A program made the position numbers and the translations under genes. The notes under the pieces are model-generated. The model had not been told where the DNA came from. It saw nothing but the letters and a program-made list of their open reading frames with translations, and ran no database searches. Below are positions 26,203-34,141 of a stretch of DNA of 64,000 nt, in pieces; positions within the stretch are counted from its first letter, which is position 1, and each line of letters starts with the position of its first letter. Origin of the DNA: Pigmentiphaga litoralis. Lineage in GTDB: Bacteria; Pseudomonadota; Gammaproteobacteria; Burkholderiales; Burkholderiaceae_B. The stretch is taken from positions 744,001-808,000 of the forward strand of contig NZ_JACCBP010000001.1 in NCBI RefSeq assembly GCF_013408655.1, given 5' to 3'.

Positions 26203-26421
26203 CTATTTGTCCTTGCCCGCGGTGTTGTTGGCCGTCTTGCCCGACCCCAGTGAATTGCCGCTACCCGCGACCGGTGACTTGCGGGGATCGTCCATGCCGT
26301 TGTTGGCGGGGGCGTTGTCCTGGCGTGCGGTGCTTTCCCCGGCACGCGCGGCAGGCGCGGTGGTCTGGCCGGCGCCTTGCGTGGCGGTGTCGCGGGCGTC
26401 CTTGTCTTGATCGGCTGGCAT
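26203..26421 (-). CDS. Disordered hydrophilic 72-residue protein
   Basis: Asn/Gly/Ala/Asp-rich and free of hydrophobic segments (QGAGQTTAPAARAGESTA, SGNSLGSGKTANNTAGKDK). ATG 26421 is preferred because GGAG lies 6 nt before it. With the 93-residue protein it forms a two-gene unit of hydrophilin-like miniproteins, controlled by an exact -24/-12 element 62 nt upstream and divergent from the DUF892 gene. Confidence 0.68.
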   Translation of the reverse strand: MPADQDKDARDTATQGAGQTTAPAARAGESTARQDNAPANNGMDDPRKSPVAGSGNSLGSGKTANNTAGKDK

Positions 26422-26483
26422 GCTGTTCTCCAGGAAATAGGTCATTTCGGGGCGCCATGAATGCGCGCTCTTGCTCGTATGCT

Positions 26484-26497
26484 GCAAGTCGCGTACC
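26484..26497 (-). promoter_or_regulatory. Sigma-54 -24/-12 promoter (miniprotein unit)
   Basis: Minus strand GGTAC-GCGAC-TTGC, 62 nt before ATG 26421. Confidence 0.68.
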
Positions 26498-26532
26498 CGC
26501 TGGCGCGTGGCAGGGCGCATCCCGCGCTGTCA

Positions 26533-26546
26533 GGAATAGCCCTTGC
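26533..26546 (+). promoter_or_regulatory. Sigma-54 -24/-12 promoter (DUF892-SDR)
   Basis: GGAAT-AGCCC-TTGC, 75 nt before the DUF892 start; its -24 is 35 bp from that of the opposite promoter. Confidence 0.65.
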
Positions 26547-26621
26547 AAGCCTTCGCAAGCCTCCCCGGCCACGTGCCGGGGCTTCGCTTCCCAGGAAGCT
26601 TTCCGCTTACGGAGAACACCA

Positions 26622-27131
26622 ATGCCCGATTCGAACGATCACTTCATGGACTGGCTGCGCGACGCCCACGCAATGGAAGAGCAGGCCGAACAGATGCTGA
26701 CAGCCATGTCCGCCCGGATCGAGACCTATCCCGAAGTCAAGCAGCGCCTCGACCAGCACATTGAAGAAACCCGCAACCAGGCGTCGCTGATCGCGCAGTG
26801 CATCCAGCGCCGGGGCGGCGATACGTCCACGGTCAAGGACATGACCGGCAAGGCCATGGCGATGATGCATAGCTTTACGGCCGCGATGTCGTCCGACGAG
26901 ATCATCAAGGGTTCGCTGGTCAGCTATGCGTTCGAGCACTTCGAGATCGCGACCTACAAGTCGCTGATCGTGGCGGCCGAGGTGGCCGGCGATACCGAAA
27001 CGCAGCGCGTCTGCCAAGCCATCCTGGTCGAAGAAGAAGCCATGGCCAACTGGCTGGCGGACAACATGCCGATCCTGGTCAAGCGCTTCCTTCAGCACGC
27101 CGACACCCCCGGGTTGAGCGAAAAGCGCTGA
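26622..27131 (+). CDS. DUF892 (YciE/YciF-type) ferritin-like protein
   Basis: A 169-residue four-helix-bundle protein of the ferritin-like DUF892 family. Candidate metal ligands: Glu in DAHAMEEQAEQML, Glu/His in QHIEETRNQ, Glu-x-x-His in YAFEHFEIATYKSL and Glu-Glu in ILVEEEAMANWL. Members respond to osmotic and oxidative stress; the reaction is unknown. ATG 26622 has GGAG at 7 nt. An SDR gene follows after 19 bp and is probably cotranscribed. Confidence 0.88.
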   Translation: MPDSNDHFMDWLRDAHAMEEQAEQMLTAMSARIETYPEVKQRLDQHIEETRNQASLIAQCIQRRGGDTSTVKDMTGKAMAMMHSFTAAMSSDEIIKGSLVSYAFEHFEIATYKSLIVAAEVAGDTETQRVCQAILVEEEAMANWLADNMPILVKRFLQHADTPGLSEKR

Positions 27132-27150
27132 TGTCCATCTGGAGCACACC

Positions 27151-27993
27151 ATGAGCACACAACCTGAACAACAGCAGAATCCGCCCGGCGTCGAAGCCGA
27201 ACTGCAGCCGCAGGCGGACCATGGCGAGAGCAGCTATCGCGGCAGCGGCAAGCTCGAAAACAAGGTCGCCGTCATCACCGGCGGCGACAGCGGCATCGGC
27301 AGGGCAGTGGCGATCGCCTTTGCGCGAGAAGGCGCCGACGTCCTGGTCAGCTTCCTGGACGAAGAGGAAGATGCGCGCGAAACGCAGCGCTGGGTCGAAG
27401 AAGCCGGCCGCAAATGTGTCCTGGTACCCGGCGATATCGCGGTACCGGAACATTGCCGCAGCATCATCCGCCAGGCCGTCGAGGCCTTTGGCCGCATCGA
27501 CATCCTGGTCAACAACGCGGCCTTCCAGATGTCGCACGAGTCGCTGGAAGAGATCCCCGACGACGAATGGGACTACACGTTCAAGACCAACATCACCGCG
27601 ATGTTCCACCTGTGCAAGGCCGCCGTGCCGCACATGAAATCCGGATCGGCGATCATCAACACGACGTCGGTGAATTCGGACATGCCCAAGCCGACGCTGC
27701 TGGCCTACGCGGCCACCAAGGGTGCCATCGCCAACTTTACGGGCGGGCTGGCGCAGCTGCTTGCCGAGAAGGGCATCCGCGTCAATTCGGTGGCGCCGGG
27801 GCCGATCTGGACACCGTTGATTCCGTCAACGATGCCACCCGATCAGGTCAAGAGCTTCGGTTCCGAGGTCCCGCTGGGCCGGCCGGGGCAACCGCGCGAA
27901 GTCGCGCCGGTGTACGTGTTCCTTGCGTCCGACGAGGCTAGCTACGTCAGTGGCGCAAGGTATGCGGTTACGGGAGGCAAGCCTATTCTGTGA
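27151..27993 (+). CDS. Short-chain dehydrogenase/reductase (YghA-like)
   Basis: A 280-residue SDR with a 35-residue Gln/Glu-rich N-terminal extension, then the NAD(P)-binding VAVITGGDSGIGRAVAIAF, the NNAAFQMS motif, and the catalytic Ser/Tyr/Lys (TTSVNS; YAATKGA). This extended form matches stress-related SDRs linked to DUF892 and catalase genes. Substrate unknown. Its last 11 bp overlap the convergent HAD gene. Confidence 0.87.
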   Translation: MSTQPEQQQNPPGVEAELQPQADHGESSYRGSGKLENKVAVITGGDSGIGRAVAIAFAREGADVLVSFLDEEEDARETQRWVEEAGRKCVLVPGDIAVPEHCRSIIRQAVEAFGRIDILVNNAAFQMSHESLEEIPDDEWDYTFKTNITAMFHLCKAAVPHMKSGSAIINTTSVNSDMPKPTLLAYAATKGAIANFTGGLAQLLAEKGIRVNSVAPGPIWTPLIPSTMPPDQVKSFGSEVPLGRPGQPREVAPVYVFLASDEASYVSGARYAVTGGKPIL

Positions 27994-28768
27994 CCGGCGC
28001 GGCGAATCGGGCTCCGGTCAGCGGTGCTCCGGCCAGCGGTGCTTCGGCCAGCGGGCCGAAGCCTGCCGGCCGCACGAACAGATCGTCCACCTGCTGCAGG
28101 CTGTCCAGAATCGCCAGGCACGTTTCGCGCATCTCGTCGGTCGGCGCCAGCAGGTCAGGCACCATCACCACCGGCATGCCCGCGGCGTGCGCAGCCCGCA
28201 CGCCGTTGTAGGAATCTTCCAGCGCCAGGCACCGGCCAGGGGCCTTGCGCAGACGCCGCGCCGCTTCCAGGAAGAGGTCGGGCCGGGGCTTGCCCGCCGC
28301 CACGTCATCCCGCGTCACGATGTGATCGAAGCGGTCAAGGATCCCGGCCGCAGCCAGATGATGGCGCGCCTTGTCGCCTCCGGACGAGGTCGCAACCGAC
28401 CGGGGAATGCTGCAACGGTCCAGGCCGTCGAGCAACGCTTCCACGCCGGGTTGCAAGGCCAGCGCGCCCGCATCGATCTGCGCGGTCATCTCACGTGTCG
28501 CCAGCGAGAAAAAATCGTCGGCCGGGGCGTCTTCGCCGTACCGGTCGTACAGCAGCTTGCGCGATCCATCCGCCGCGATGCCGATCAGCGACGCGCAAAA
28601 GGCCTCGGTCATGGGCAGGTCCAGTGCCTGCCCGGCCCGCATCAGCGCGAGACGGGCCAGCGTTTCGGTGTTGAGCAGCAGGCCGTCCATGTCGAACACA
28701 AAGGCATCGATCGCCAGGCCGGCAGACGATGCTGCCGCAAAGGGCGGGTTGGGCAGGTAGACGGTCAA
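27983..28768 (-). CDS. HAD superfamily phosphatase/phosphoglucomutase-like
   Basis: A 261-residue HAD hydrolase: motif I DAFVFDMDGLLLNTE (nucleophile Asp in DMD) near residue 20, motif II ATSSGG, motif III Lys in GKPRPD and motif IV LEDSYNG. The cap domain type fits beta-phosphoglucomutase or small-phosphoester phosphatases. TTG 28768 is chosen because GGAG lies 7 nt before it. The C-terminal 25 residues are encoded by imperfect 15-bp repeats (PLAEAPLAGAPLTGA). An exact -24/-12 promoter is 48 nt upstream. Confidence 0.85.
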   Translation of the reverse strand: MTVYLPNPPFAAASSAGLAIDAFVFDMDGLLLNTETLARLALMRAGQALDLPMTEAFCASLIGIAADGSRKLLYDRYGEDAPADDFFSLATREMTAQIDAGALALQPGVEALLDGLDRCSIPRSVATSSGGDKARHHLAAAGILDRFDHIVTRDDVAAGKPRPDLFLEAARRLRKAPGRCLALEDSYNGVRAAHAAGMPVVMVPDLLAPTDEMRETCLAILDSLQQVDDLFVRPAGFGPLAEAPLAGAPLTGARFAAPVTE

Positions 28769-28816
28769 GAAGGTTCTCCGAAAAGTGAGGTGCGGGCCGA
28801 CGGTCGAGTGTCTCAC

Positions 28817-28830
28817 GCAAACAGCGTGCC
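28817..28830 (-). promoter_or_regulatory. Sigma-54 -24/-12 promoter (HAD gene)
   Basis: Minus strand GGCAC-GCTGT-TTGC, 48 nt before the TTG start; 15 bp from the -24 element of the divergent promoter. Confidence 0.68.
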
Positions 28831-28845
28831 GTCCGCGAGCTGCCG

Positions 28846-28859
28846 GGCATGCGTGTTGC
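28846..28859 (+). promoter_or_regulatory. Sigma-54 -24/-12 promoter (host-attachment-type protein)
   Basis: GGCAT-GCGTG-TTGC, 36 nt before ATG 28896. Confidence 0.68.
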
Positions 28860-28895
28860 TCGTCTTGAGGGGTAGGACTTTCAAGGAGAACATTG

Positions 28896-29378
28896 ATGAA
28901 AACAATCTGGGTTCTGGTGGCGGATGAAGCCATTGCGCGCATCTTGCGCTGGCCTGAAAACGGCGGGCAGCTCGAGCCGGTCGAAGAATTGACCGACCCC
29001 GACGCCCATGCCTCTGGCACGGATCTGCGTCGCGACGCCTATGGCAGGCGTTCCGGTTCGGCCACGCATCAAGCTCGGCAGGATACGCCGCATCGCTTGC
29101 AGGCCGTGTCCAGCGTCACGTCGTCGGCGGGCGAAGCCGAGCAGCATGTCGAAGCCGGACAGTTCGCAACGCACGTGGCCGAGCATCTCGGCAAGGCAGT
29201 GCAACAAAAGCGGTTCGATGAATTGCGGATCGCGGCCGCGCCCCGTTTCCTTGGCGCATTGCGCAAGGCCTTGCCCCCGCAGGTCGCAAGCCTGGTGACG
29301 ACCGAACTCAACAAGGATCTGGTGCATGCCCAGAACGACGAGCTGACCCAACGATTCTTTGGCGAGAAGACGGCCTGA
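28896..29378 (+). CDS. Host attachment protein family (baeRF-like)
   Basis: A 160-residue protein beginning KTIWVLVADEAIARILRW, the usual start of the family named after an Agrobacterium host-attachment protein and related to the eRF1-like baeRF fold. The basic middle (RRDAYGRRSGSATHQ) and the C-terminal LTQRFFGE also fit. ATG 28896 follows AAGGAG at 7 nt. The family name should not be read as evidence of host contact; in many genomes these genes sit among stress genes, as here. Confidence 0.83.
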   Translation: MKTIWVLVADEAIARILRWPENGGQLEPVEELTDPDAHASGTDLRRDAYGRRSGSATHQARQDTPHRLQAVSSVTSSAGEAEQHVEAGQFATHVAEHLGKAVQQKRFDELRIAAAPRFLGALRKALPPQVASLVTTELNKDLVHAQNDELTQRFFGEKTA

Positions 29379-29389
29379 CGCGTTCACAA

Positions 29390-29421
29390 GGCGGGGCCGG
29401 CGGGATCCTGCCGGCCTTGCC
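29390..29421. terminator. GC-rich hairpin between convergent genes
   Basis: GGCCGGCGG and CTGCCGGCC can pair around GATC. There is no T-run, so termination is only possible, not shown. Confidence 0.4.
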
Positions 29422-29448
29422 GCAAGGGCAATCTATCGCGGCCTGCAA

Positions 29449-31323
29449 TCACGCCGCGCGCGGCCTGAGTTCGTCCTCGCCGATGGCGTCCTGCAGGGAC
29501 GGTACCTCGGGGATCTGCACCGCGGCGGCTTCCGTGGCGATCTCGGGCACAGGGGGGCAATCGCCTTCAATCGTCTGCAAAGCCCACAGCTGGCTGAACA
29601 TGCCGCCCGCATTGCGCAGTTCGTCCAGCGTGCCGTCCTCGATCACATGGCCGTCGGCCAGCACCACGATACGGTCGTAGCGCGATAGGGTCGACAGCCG
29701 GTGCGCGGCCGCCACGACCGTGCGGTCCTTCATCAGATCGATCAGTGCACTGTTGATCAGCGCTTCGGACTGGCTATCGAGCGCCGACGTGGCCTCGTCC
29801 AGCAGCAGAATCGGCGCGTTCTTGAGCAGCGCGCGTGCAATGCCGATTCGTTGCCGCTGCCCGCCCGACAGCGACGCGCCGCGCTCGCCGACGATGGTCT
29901 TGTACCCATGCTTCAGGGCACGTATGAATTCATCGCAATGCGTTTTTCTGGCGCAGGCAATGACTTCTTCCTTGGTGGCATCGGGCCGGCCGTAGCGGAT
30001 GTTTTCGAGCACGCTGCGGCGGAACAGGCTGATGTCCTGCGGGACGACGCCAATGGCCTGGCGCAGGCTGTCCCGGGACATCTCATTGATCCGCTCGCCA
30101 TCGATCAGGATGCAGCCGCCCCCCACATCGTCAACCCGCTGCAGCAAGGACAGCAGGGTCGACTTGCCCGCGCCCGATGGCCCCACGATGCCGACCTTCT
30201 GGCCGGCCGGTATCGTCAGGTTCAGATTGTTGAACACCTGCCGGCCGTCCGCATACGCATAGCTGACGTTGCGCAGTTCGATGGTGCCGCGCGCGATCGG
30301 CTTGTCGGACAGTTCCGGCAGGTCGGGCTGGTCGTGCGGCTGGGCCACCACGTTCAGCATTTCGGCGATGACGCCGAATTGCTGCGCCGTGCCGACCAGG
30401 GCCAGCGCCAGGTCGCGCGAGCCGTGCAGGATACGAAAGGCCAGTGCACTGATGACCACCACGTCACCCGACGTCACGTTGCCGGCCTGCCATGACCGCA
30501 AGGCCCAGGTGAGCATGGTGCCCGCCATGATCCACAGGCAGATGTCATGCAGCACGCGCGCCTTTTCCAGGTACATCCAGCTGCGCCGCTGTGCGCGGGC
30601 TTCGACGCCGAGTTCCTTCTGCAGCCTTTCGGTTTCGCGATGCCGGGCCGAGAAGGCCTGCACCACCCAGATGTTGGAGACGGCATCCACGATTTCGCCG
30701 CCCACGCGTGAGGCCTGTTCACCGAATTCCTGATGCAGCACGCGCCCCCGGCTGCCGAAAGTGAAGATGACCCCGGCGACCAGGGCGACAAAGCCGCTCA
30801 GCGCGGCCGCCATGCGCCAGTCGATGGTCAGCAGCACGACCACCGCGCCCAGGAAGTCGACGCAGGGCGGCACGATGTTCCAGGTCAGCGTCCCCAGGAT
30901 GGAACCCGACGCCTGGGATGTTGACGTGATGCGGTTGCCCAGCGCGCCCGACAGATGCTGCCGGAAGTACTTCATGGAATGCCCGGTCAGGTGCTTGAAC
31001 AGGTCCACGCGCATGTCGACGCACGACGCGATGATCGTACGGCAGCCCAACCAGCCGCTGAGCCGCCACAGGATGCTTTCGACCCCGATCAGGGTCAGGA
31101 ACAGGATCAGCGGATGCCAGACGTCGGCGGCCTGGCGGTCGGTGCCTGACATGGCATCGACGATCAGCTTCATGCCGTACTGGACCGCCACCGCGCAAGA
31201 TCCGGCGGCCACGACCAGGGCGGCCAGGGTCAGAAAGCTGCCCCGCCGCCCCTTGACGTAGTTCATGAGGAACGCAGCAGGGGTTTGCGCAATGGGCACC
31301 TGCGCAATGCTCGAGTCGGACAT
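29449..31323 (-). CDS. ABC exporter, fused membrane and ATPase domains
   Basis: A 624-residue type I ABC exporter half-transporter: six helices in residues 1-330, then a nucleotide-binding domain with Walker A GPSGAGKST, signature LSGGQRQRIG, Walker B ILLLDEATSALD and the switch His in AAHRLST. It should work as a homodimer; the substrate (lipid, peptide or drug) is unknown. A 40-residue Glu/Pro-rich tail follows the ATPase domain. Its start is 17 bp after the glycosidase-like gene, so the two form one unit. Confidence 0.9.
   Translation of the reverse strand: MSDSSIAQVPIAQTPAAFLMNYVKGRRGSFLTLAALVVAAGSCAVAVQYGMKLIVDAMSGTDRQAADVWHPLILFLTLIGVESILWRLSGWLGCRTIIASCVDMRVDLFKHLTGHSMKYFRQHLSGALGNRITSTSQASGSILGTLTWNIVPPCVDFLGAVVVLLTIDWRMAAALSGFVALVAGVIFTFGSRGRVLHQEFGEQASRVGGEIVDAVSNIWVVQAFSARHRETERLQKELGVEARAQRRSWMYLEKARVLHDICLWIMAGTMLTWALRSWQAGNVTSGDVVVISALAFRILHGSRDLALALVGTAQQFGVIAEMLNVVAQPHDQPDLPELSDKPIARGTIELRNVSYAYADGRQVFNNLNLTIPAGQKVGIVGPSGAGKSTLLSLLQRVDDVGGGCILIDGERINEMSRDSLRQAIGVVPQDISLFRRSVLENIRYGRPDATKEEVIACARKTHCDEFIRALKHGYKTIVGERGASLSGGQRQRIGIARALLKNAPILLLDEATSALDSQSEALINSALIDLMKDRTVVAAAHRLSTLSRYDRIVVLADGHVIEDGTLDELRNAGGMFSQLWALQTIEGDCPPVPEIATEAAAVQIPEVPSLQDAIGEDELRPRAA
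29743..29752. repeat. Palindrome CAGTGCACTG, copy 4
   Basis: Inside the ABC exporter ATPase domain, read in frame as Ser-Ala-Leu. Confidence 0.7.
30442..30451. repeat. Palindrome CAGTGCACTG, copy 5
   Basis: Inside the ABC exporter membrane domain, read in frame as Ser-Ala-Leu. Confidence 0.7.
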
Positions 31324-31340
31324 GGGGCTTCCTGGTGGAC

Positions 31341-32255
31341 TCAGAAGTTGCTGGCCGCTTCGGCGGCGTGATGGGGAAGGTTGGGGGCAATCAGGTCGGC
31401 AAAGCGGGCGCGCTGCACGGCCAGTTCGTGGGCAAGCGGGAAGTCGAGGGGGCGCAGGAAAGACGGGTCGGGCGAACCGAAGAGTCCCGTCGGGCAATGC
31501 CGGTCATCAAACGTTTCGGCTACCAGCACCGGCCGGGCATACCGCGCGTGGACACCGGCCAGCAGCTCGCGCATCGGCCGGTAGTACGGCTGTCCTTGCC
31601 AGAGCGCGCCTTCGTGCAGCGTCCACTGGTTGTGCGGGTAATAGTTGACACCCACAACGTCCAGGAAGTCGGGGTGGCCGCCCAGTTCGGGGCAGACCCG
31701 GCCCGCCAGCATGTCCCACGCTTCGAACTGGGCCAGCGTCGCGGCCTCGGCCAGGGGGGCTTCTGCGGCATCCAGCGCCGTCACATGGATCATCGGGTCG
31801 ACGGCAACGAAGCGTGCGCGGCCGTCGACCGTGCGGATGGCATCCATGGCCGCGATGGCCGCGCGCACCAGCTGGCGTTTGAGTTCGCCACCGCGCTCGG
31901 CGGCCGCCGCAAAGCGCGCGAACCGTTGCGGAAAGACCGGGCTGAACGGATCAACGTGATCCGGGTAGCCGTAATGGCACAGATCCCAGATGACCTGGGT
32001 GCCCTGCATCCGCGCCGCCTGCAGCTGGGGCAGCAGGCTGGACCAGTCATACTCGCCGGGTCGCGGCTCGATCAGATGCCAGCGCAAGCCATCGCGGACG
32101 GTAGTCAGGCCGTGCCGCGCCGCGGCGTCGTAGTCGGCCAGGGGGTGACGGGCATGGCCGGTGGACTCGAGCAGATCGAGTCCTCCACCTTCCGGTAGAC
32201 GATGCGTTGAACACTCGAATCCGCCCTGGAAAAAACTCCGGAACAGCGATCTCAA
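31341..32255 (-). CDS. Shortened glycoside hydrolase-like protein, apparently missing two internal segments
   Basis: A 304-residue protein with the start of a GH1/clan-A-like (beta/alpha)8 glycosidase: FFQGGFECSTHR, LTTVRDGLRWHLIEP, VIWDLCHYGYPD. Relatives known to me then carry an Asn-Glu acid/base segment; here RFAAAAERGGELKRQ jumps past it. A later strand, PVLVAET, is followed at once by FDDRHCPTGL, where relatives have about 40 more residues. Both gaps are in frame, so it is translated but probably inactive. TTG 32255 has AGGAG at 6 nt and a -24/-12 promoter 36 nt upstream. Confidence 0.6.
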   Translation of the reverse strand: MRSLFRSFFQGGFECSTHRLPEGGGLDLLESTGHARHPLADYDAAARHGLTTVRDGLRWHLIEPRPGEYDWSSLLPQLQAARMQGTQVIWDLCHYGYPDHVDPFSPVFPQRFARFAAAAERGGELKRQLVRAAIAAMDAIRTVDGRARFVAVDPMIHVTALDAAEAPLAEAATLAQFEAWDMLAGRVCPELGGHPDFLDVVGVNYYPHNQWTLHEGALWQGQPYYRPMRELLAGVHARYARPVLVAETFDDRHCPTGLFGSPDPSFLRPLDFPLAHELAVQRARFADLIAPNLPHHAAEAASNF

Positions 32256-32291
32256 GGGTCGCTCCTGAAATAGACAGACTCAGGCCCCAAC

Positions 32292-32305
32292 GCAATCGAT
32301 GTTCC
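32292..32305 (-). promoter_or_regulatory. Sigma-54 -24/-12 promoter (glycosidase-like and ABC exporter)
   Basis: Minus strand GGAAC-ATCGA-TTGC, 36 nt before the TTG start. Confidence 0.68.
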
Positions 32306-32419
32306 CGGCAAAGGTTGCAGGCGGGCAGCGAATCGCGCGCCACGGGCGCGGCGCGCTGCTCACGCTTTACTCTTGCACGCCACGGCTGACCAGAGCTTGC
32401 AAGGCATGAGCGCGCTTGC

Positions 32420-34057
32420 TCATCCAGCCCCCAGTACGCCTGACCAGAATGCGCAGTCGTGCCGCTGCGCGAAGTCCGCGCTCTGACGCACCGGGCCGGG
32501 CGCCAGAATGCGCACCAGGCCTTCTTCGCCAAACGCGGGCCAGTCCGACGCCGGGGACGCAGGCGGCTGGCCGTGCGCAAACCGTCCCCACGCCGTCCGG
32601 ATGGCGGTCGCCAGCGCCGCCTGCCCGGCATCAAAGTCGGCCGGATCCGCCAGGGCCCATCGCGTGCCGAACACGTAGGTCAGTTCGCCGGAGTGATAGG
32701 CGCCCATCGGCCCGCCCTGCATCATGGCGGGCAGGCTGATCGGCGCGCGGTCATCGGCAAATTCATAGCCGTAGACTTCGCTGCGCGGCCGCAGGGCCTG
32801 ACGCAGCGCATCCGACGGACACGCCAGGCGGGCGTCGGTCCAGACCCCCGCAAAGGCAAGACGCACGGACCCCTGGGTGGCTTCGGTGTAGCGGGCCAGC
32901 ACCTGCGCGGCCTTGGGGCCGAACTGCTGCTGGATGCGCGTTTCGAACGTTTCCTGGTTGCGGGTGGTGATGGCGAACAGCCGCCCTTCGTCCCGATTCG
33001 TGCCGACGATGACCGGCACCTGGGCGTACCGGCCCTGTTCAAAGGCGACATCGGGCCGCAGCGGCACGACGCCGTCGCCCCATACGGGACCCCAACTGGC
33101 CGGGCCGACGATGCCGCGGCGGGTCGACGCGGTGCGCACCAGGGTCCGTGCCGACACCTCGCGCAGGCAGGCCAGGGCAGCAGCCGGATCGGTGCAACCG
33201 ACCTTGGCGGCGTACGCCACGCCATCGGCATCGGCCTCGGCGACAGGCGCCATCGACACCGGATCGACGCACGATCCGCTTTGCAGGATGGCCCGCTGGA
33301 ACAGCCGGGACGCGCCCGGCGACGTCAGTTGATAGCAGGTGCTCCACGCGCCCGCCGATTCGCCGAACAGCGTGACCCGCGCCGGATCGCCCCCGAAGGA
33401 CGCGATGTTGTCGCGCACCCAGCGCAGGGCGGCCTGCTGATCCATGAGCCCGAAATTGCCGGATCCGCCCGATGGCGATTCCGCGGTCAGCGCGGGGTGG
33501 GCCAAAAAGCCAAGCGGGCCCAGCCGATAGTTGATGGTGACAACCACCACGTTCTGTTCGGTCGCCAGCCGGCTGGGGTCGTAGTTGTCGCCCGCCCCCA
33601 GAACGAAGGCGCCCCCGGGCAGATAGGCCATGACGGGCCACGGATTGCCGGCCGCAGGCGGGGCGGCGGGCAGGTAGACATTCAGAAACAGGCAGTCCTC
33701 GTCACCAAAGGGCAGACCGCCGCCTTCGCCCGCGCCGGGATTCAGGCTGATCGCCTGCGTGCAGGCGGACCCCAGCTTGCGGGCGTCCCGCGGGTCGGAC
33801 CAGGACGCCGGCGGCTGCGGCGGCTTCCAGCGCAGATCGCCGACGGGTGGCGCGGCGTACGGAATGCCCAGGAACGCCGTTCCAGGCGCAGCGGACGCTC
33901 CCACCACCGGTCCGGACCGGGTCTTGACGGTGACGGCCTGCGCCGAGTCGGCATCGACGATGTGCGGCACCTTGCCGGGCCGCACGTTGCACCCCGCCAG
34001 CATCAACGAGATCATGACAAGAGGCACGGGCCACACCAACGTTTGCAAGAGTTTCAT
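32420..34057 (-). CDS. Type B carboxylesterase/lipase, lipoprotein
   Basis: A 545-residue carboxylesterase of the cholinesterase-like family. A lipobox signal (LMLAGC, Cys near residue 23) predicts membrane anchoring in the envelope. Visible: EDCLFLNVYLP, the oxyanion PGGAF, catalytic Ser234 in GESAGAWS, the acid region GTNRDEGRLF and the catalytic His in AYHSGELTYVFG. Hydrolyses carboxylic esters; natural substrate unknown. No -24/-12 element precedes it, unlike its neighbours to the left. Confidence 0.9.
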   Translation of the reverse strand: MKLLQTLVWPVPLVMISLMLAGCNVRPGKVPHIVDADSAQAVTVKTRSGPVVGASAAPGTAFLGIPYAAPPVGDLRWKPPQPPASWSDPRDARKLGSACTQAISLNPGAGEGGGLPFGDEDCLFLNVYLPAAPPAAGNPWPVMAYLPGGAFVLGAGDNYDPSRLATEQNVVVVTINYRLGPLGFLAHPALTAESPSGGSGNFGLMDQQAALRWVRDNIASFGGDPARVTLFGESAGAWSTCYQLTSPGASRLFQRAILQSGSCVDPVSMAPVAEADADGVAYAAKVGCTDPAAALACLREVSARTLVRTASTRRGIVGPASWGPVWGDGVVPLRPDVAFEQGRYAQVPVIVGTNRDEGRLFAITTRNQETFETRIQQQFGPKAAQVLARYTEATQGSVRLAFAGVWTDARLACPSDALRQALRPRSEVYGYEFADDRAPISLPAMMQGGPMGAYHSGELTYVFGTRWALADPADFDAGQAALATAIRTAWGRFAHGQPPASPASDWPAFGEEGLVRILAPGPVRQSADFAQRHDCAFWSGVLGAG

Positions 34058-34141
34058 ATCGGTTTCCGCCGCAGTGCGGCAATGGTGGGAGCATGAAGTG
34101 GGCGACCTGCCCGGCGGCTGGCTTGGGGAAGAGTAACTGGT

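Noticed and set aside
28896..29378. Phage or host-interaction gene
   Set aside because: The family name is historical; no phage or mobile genes are nearby and the promoter and neighbours are stress-type.
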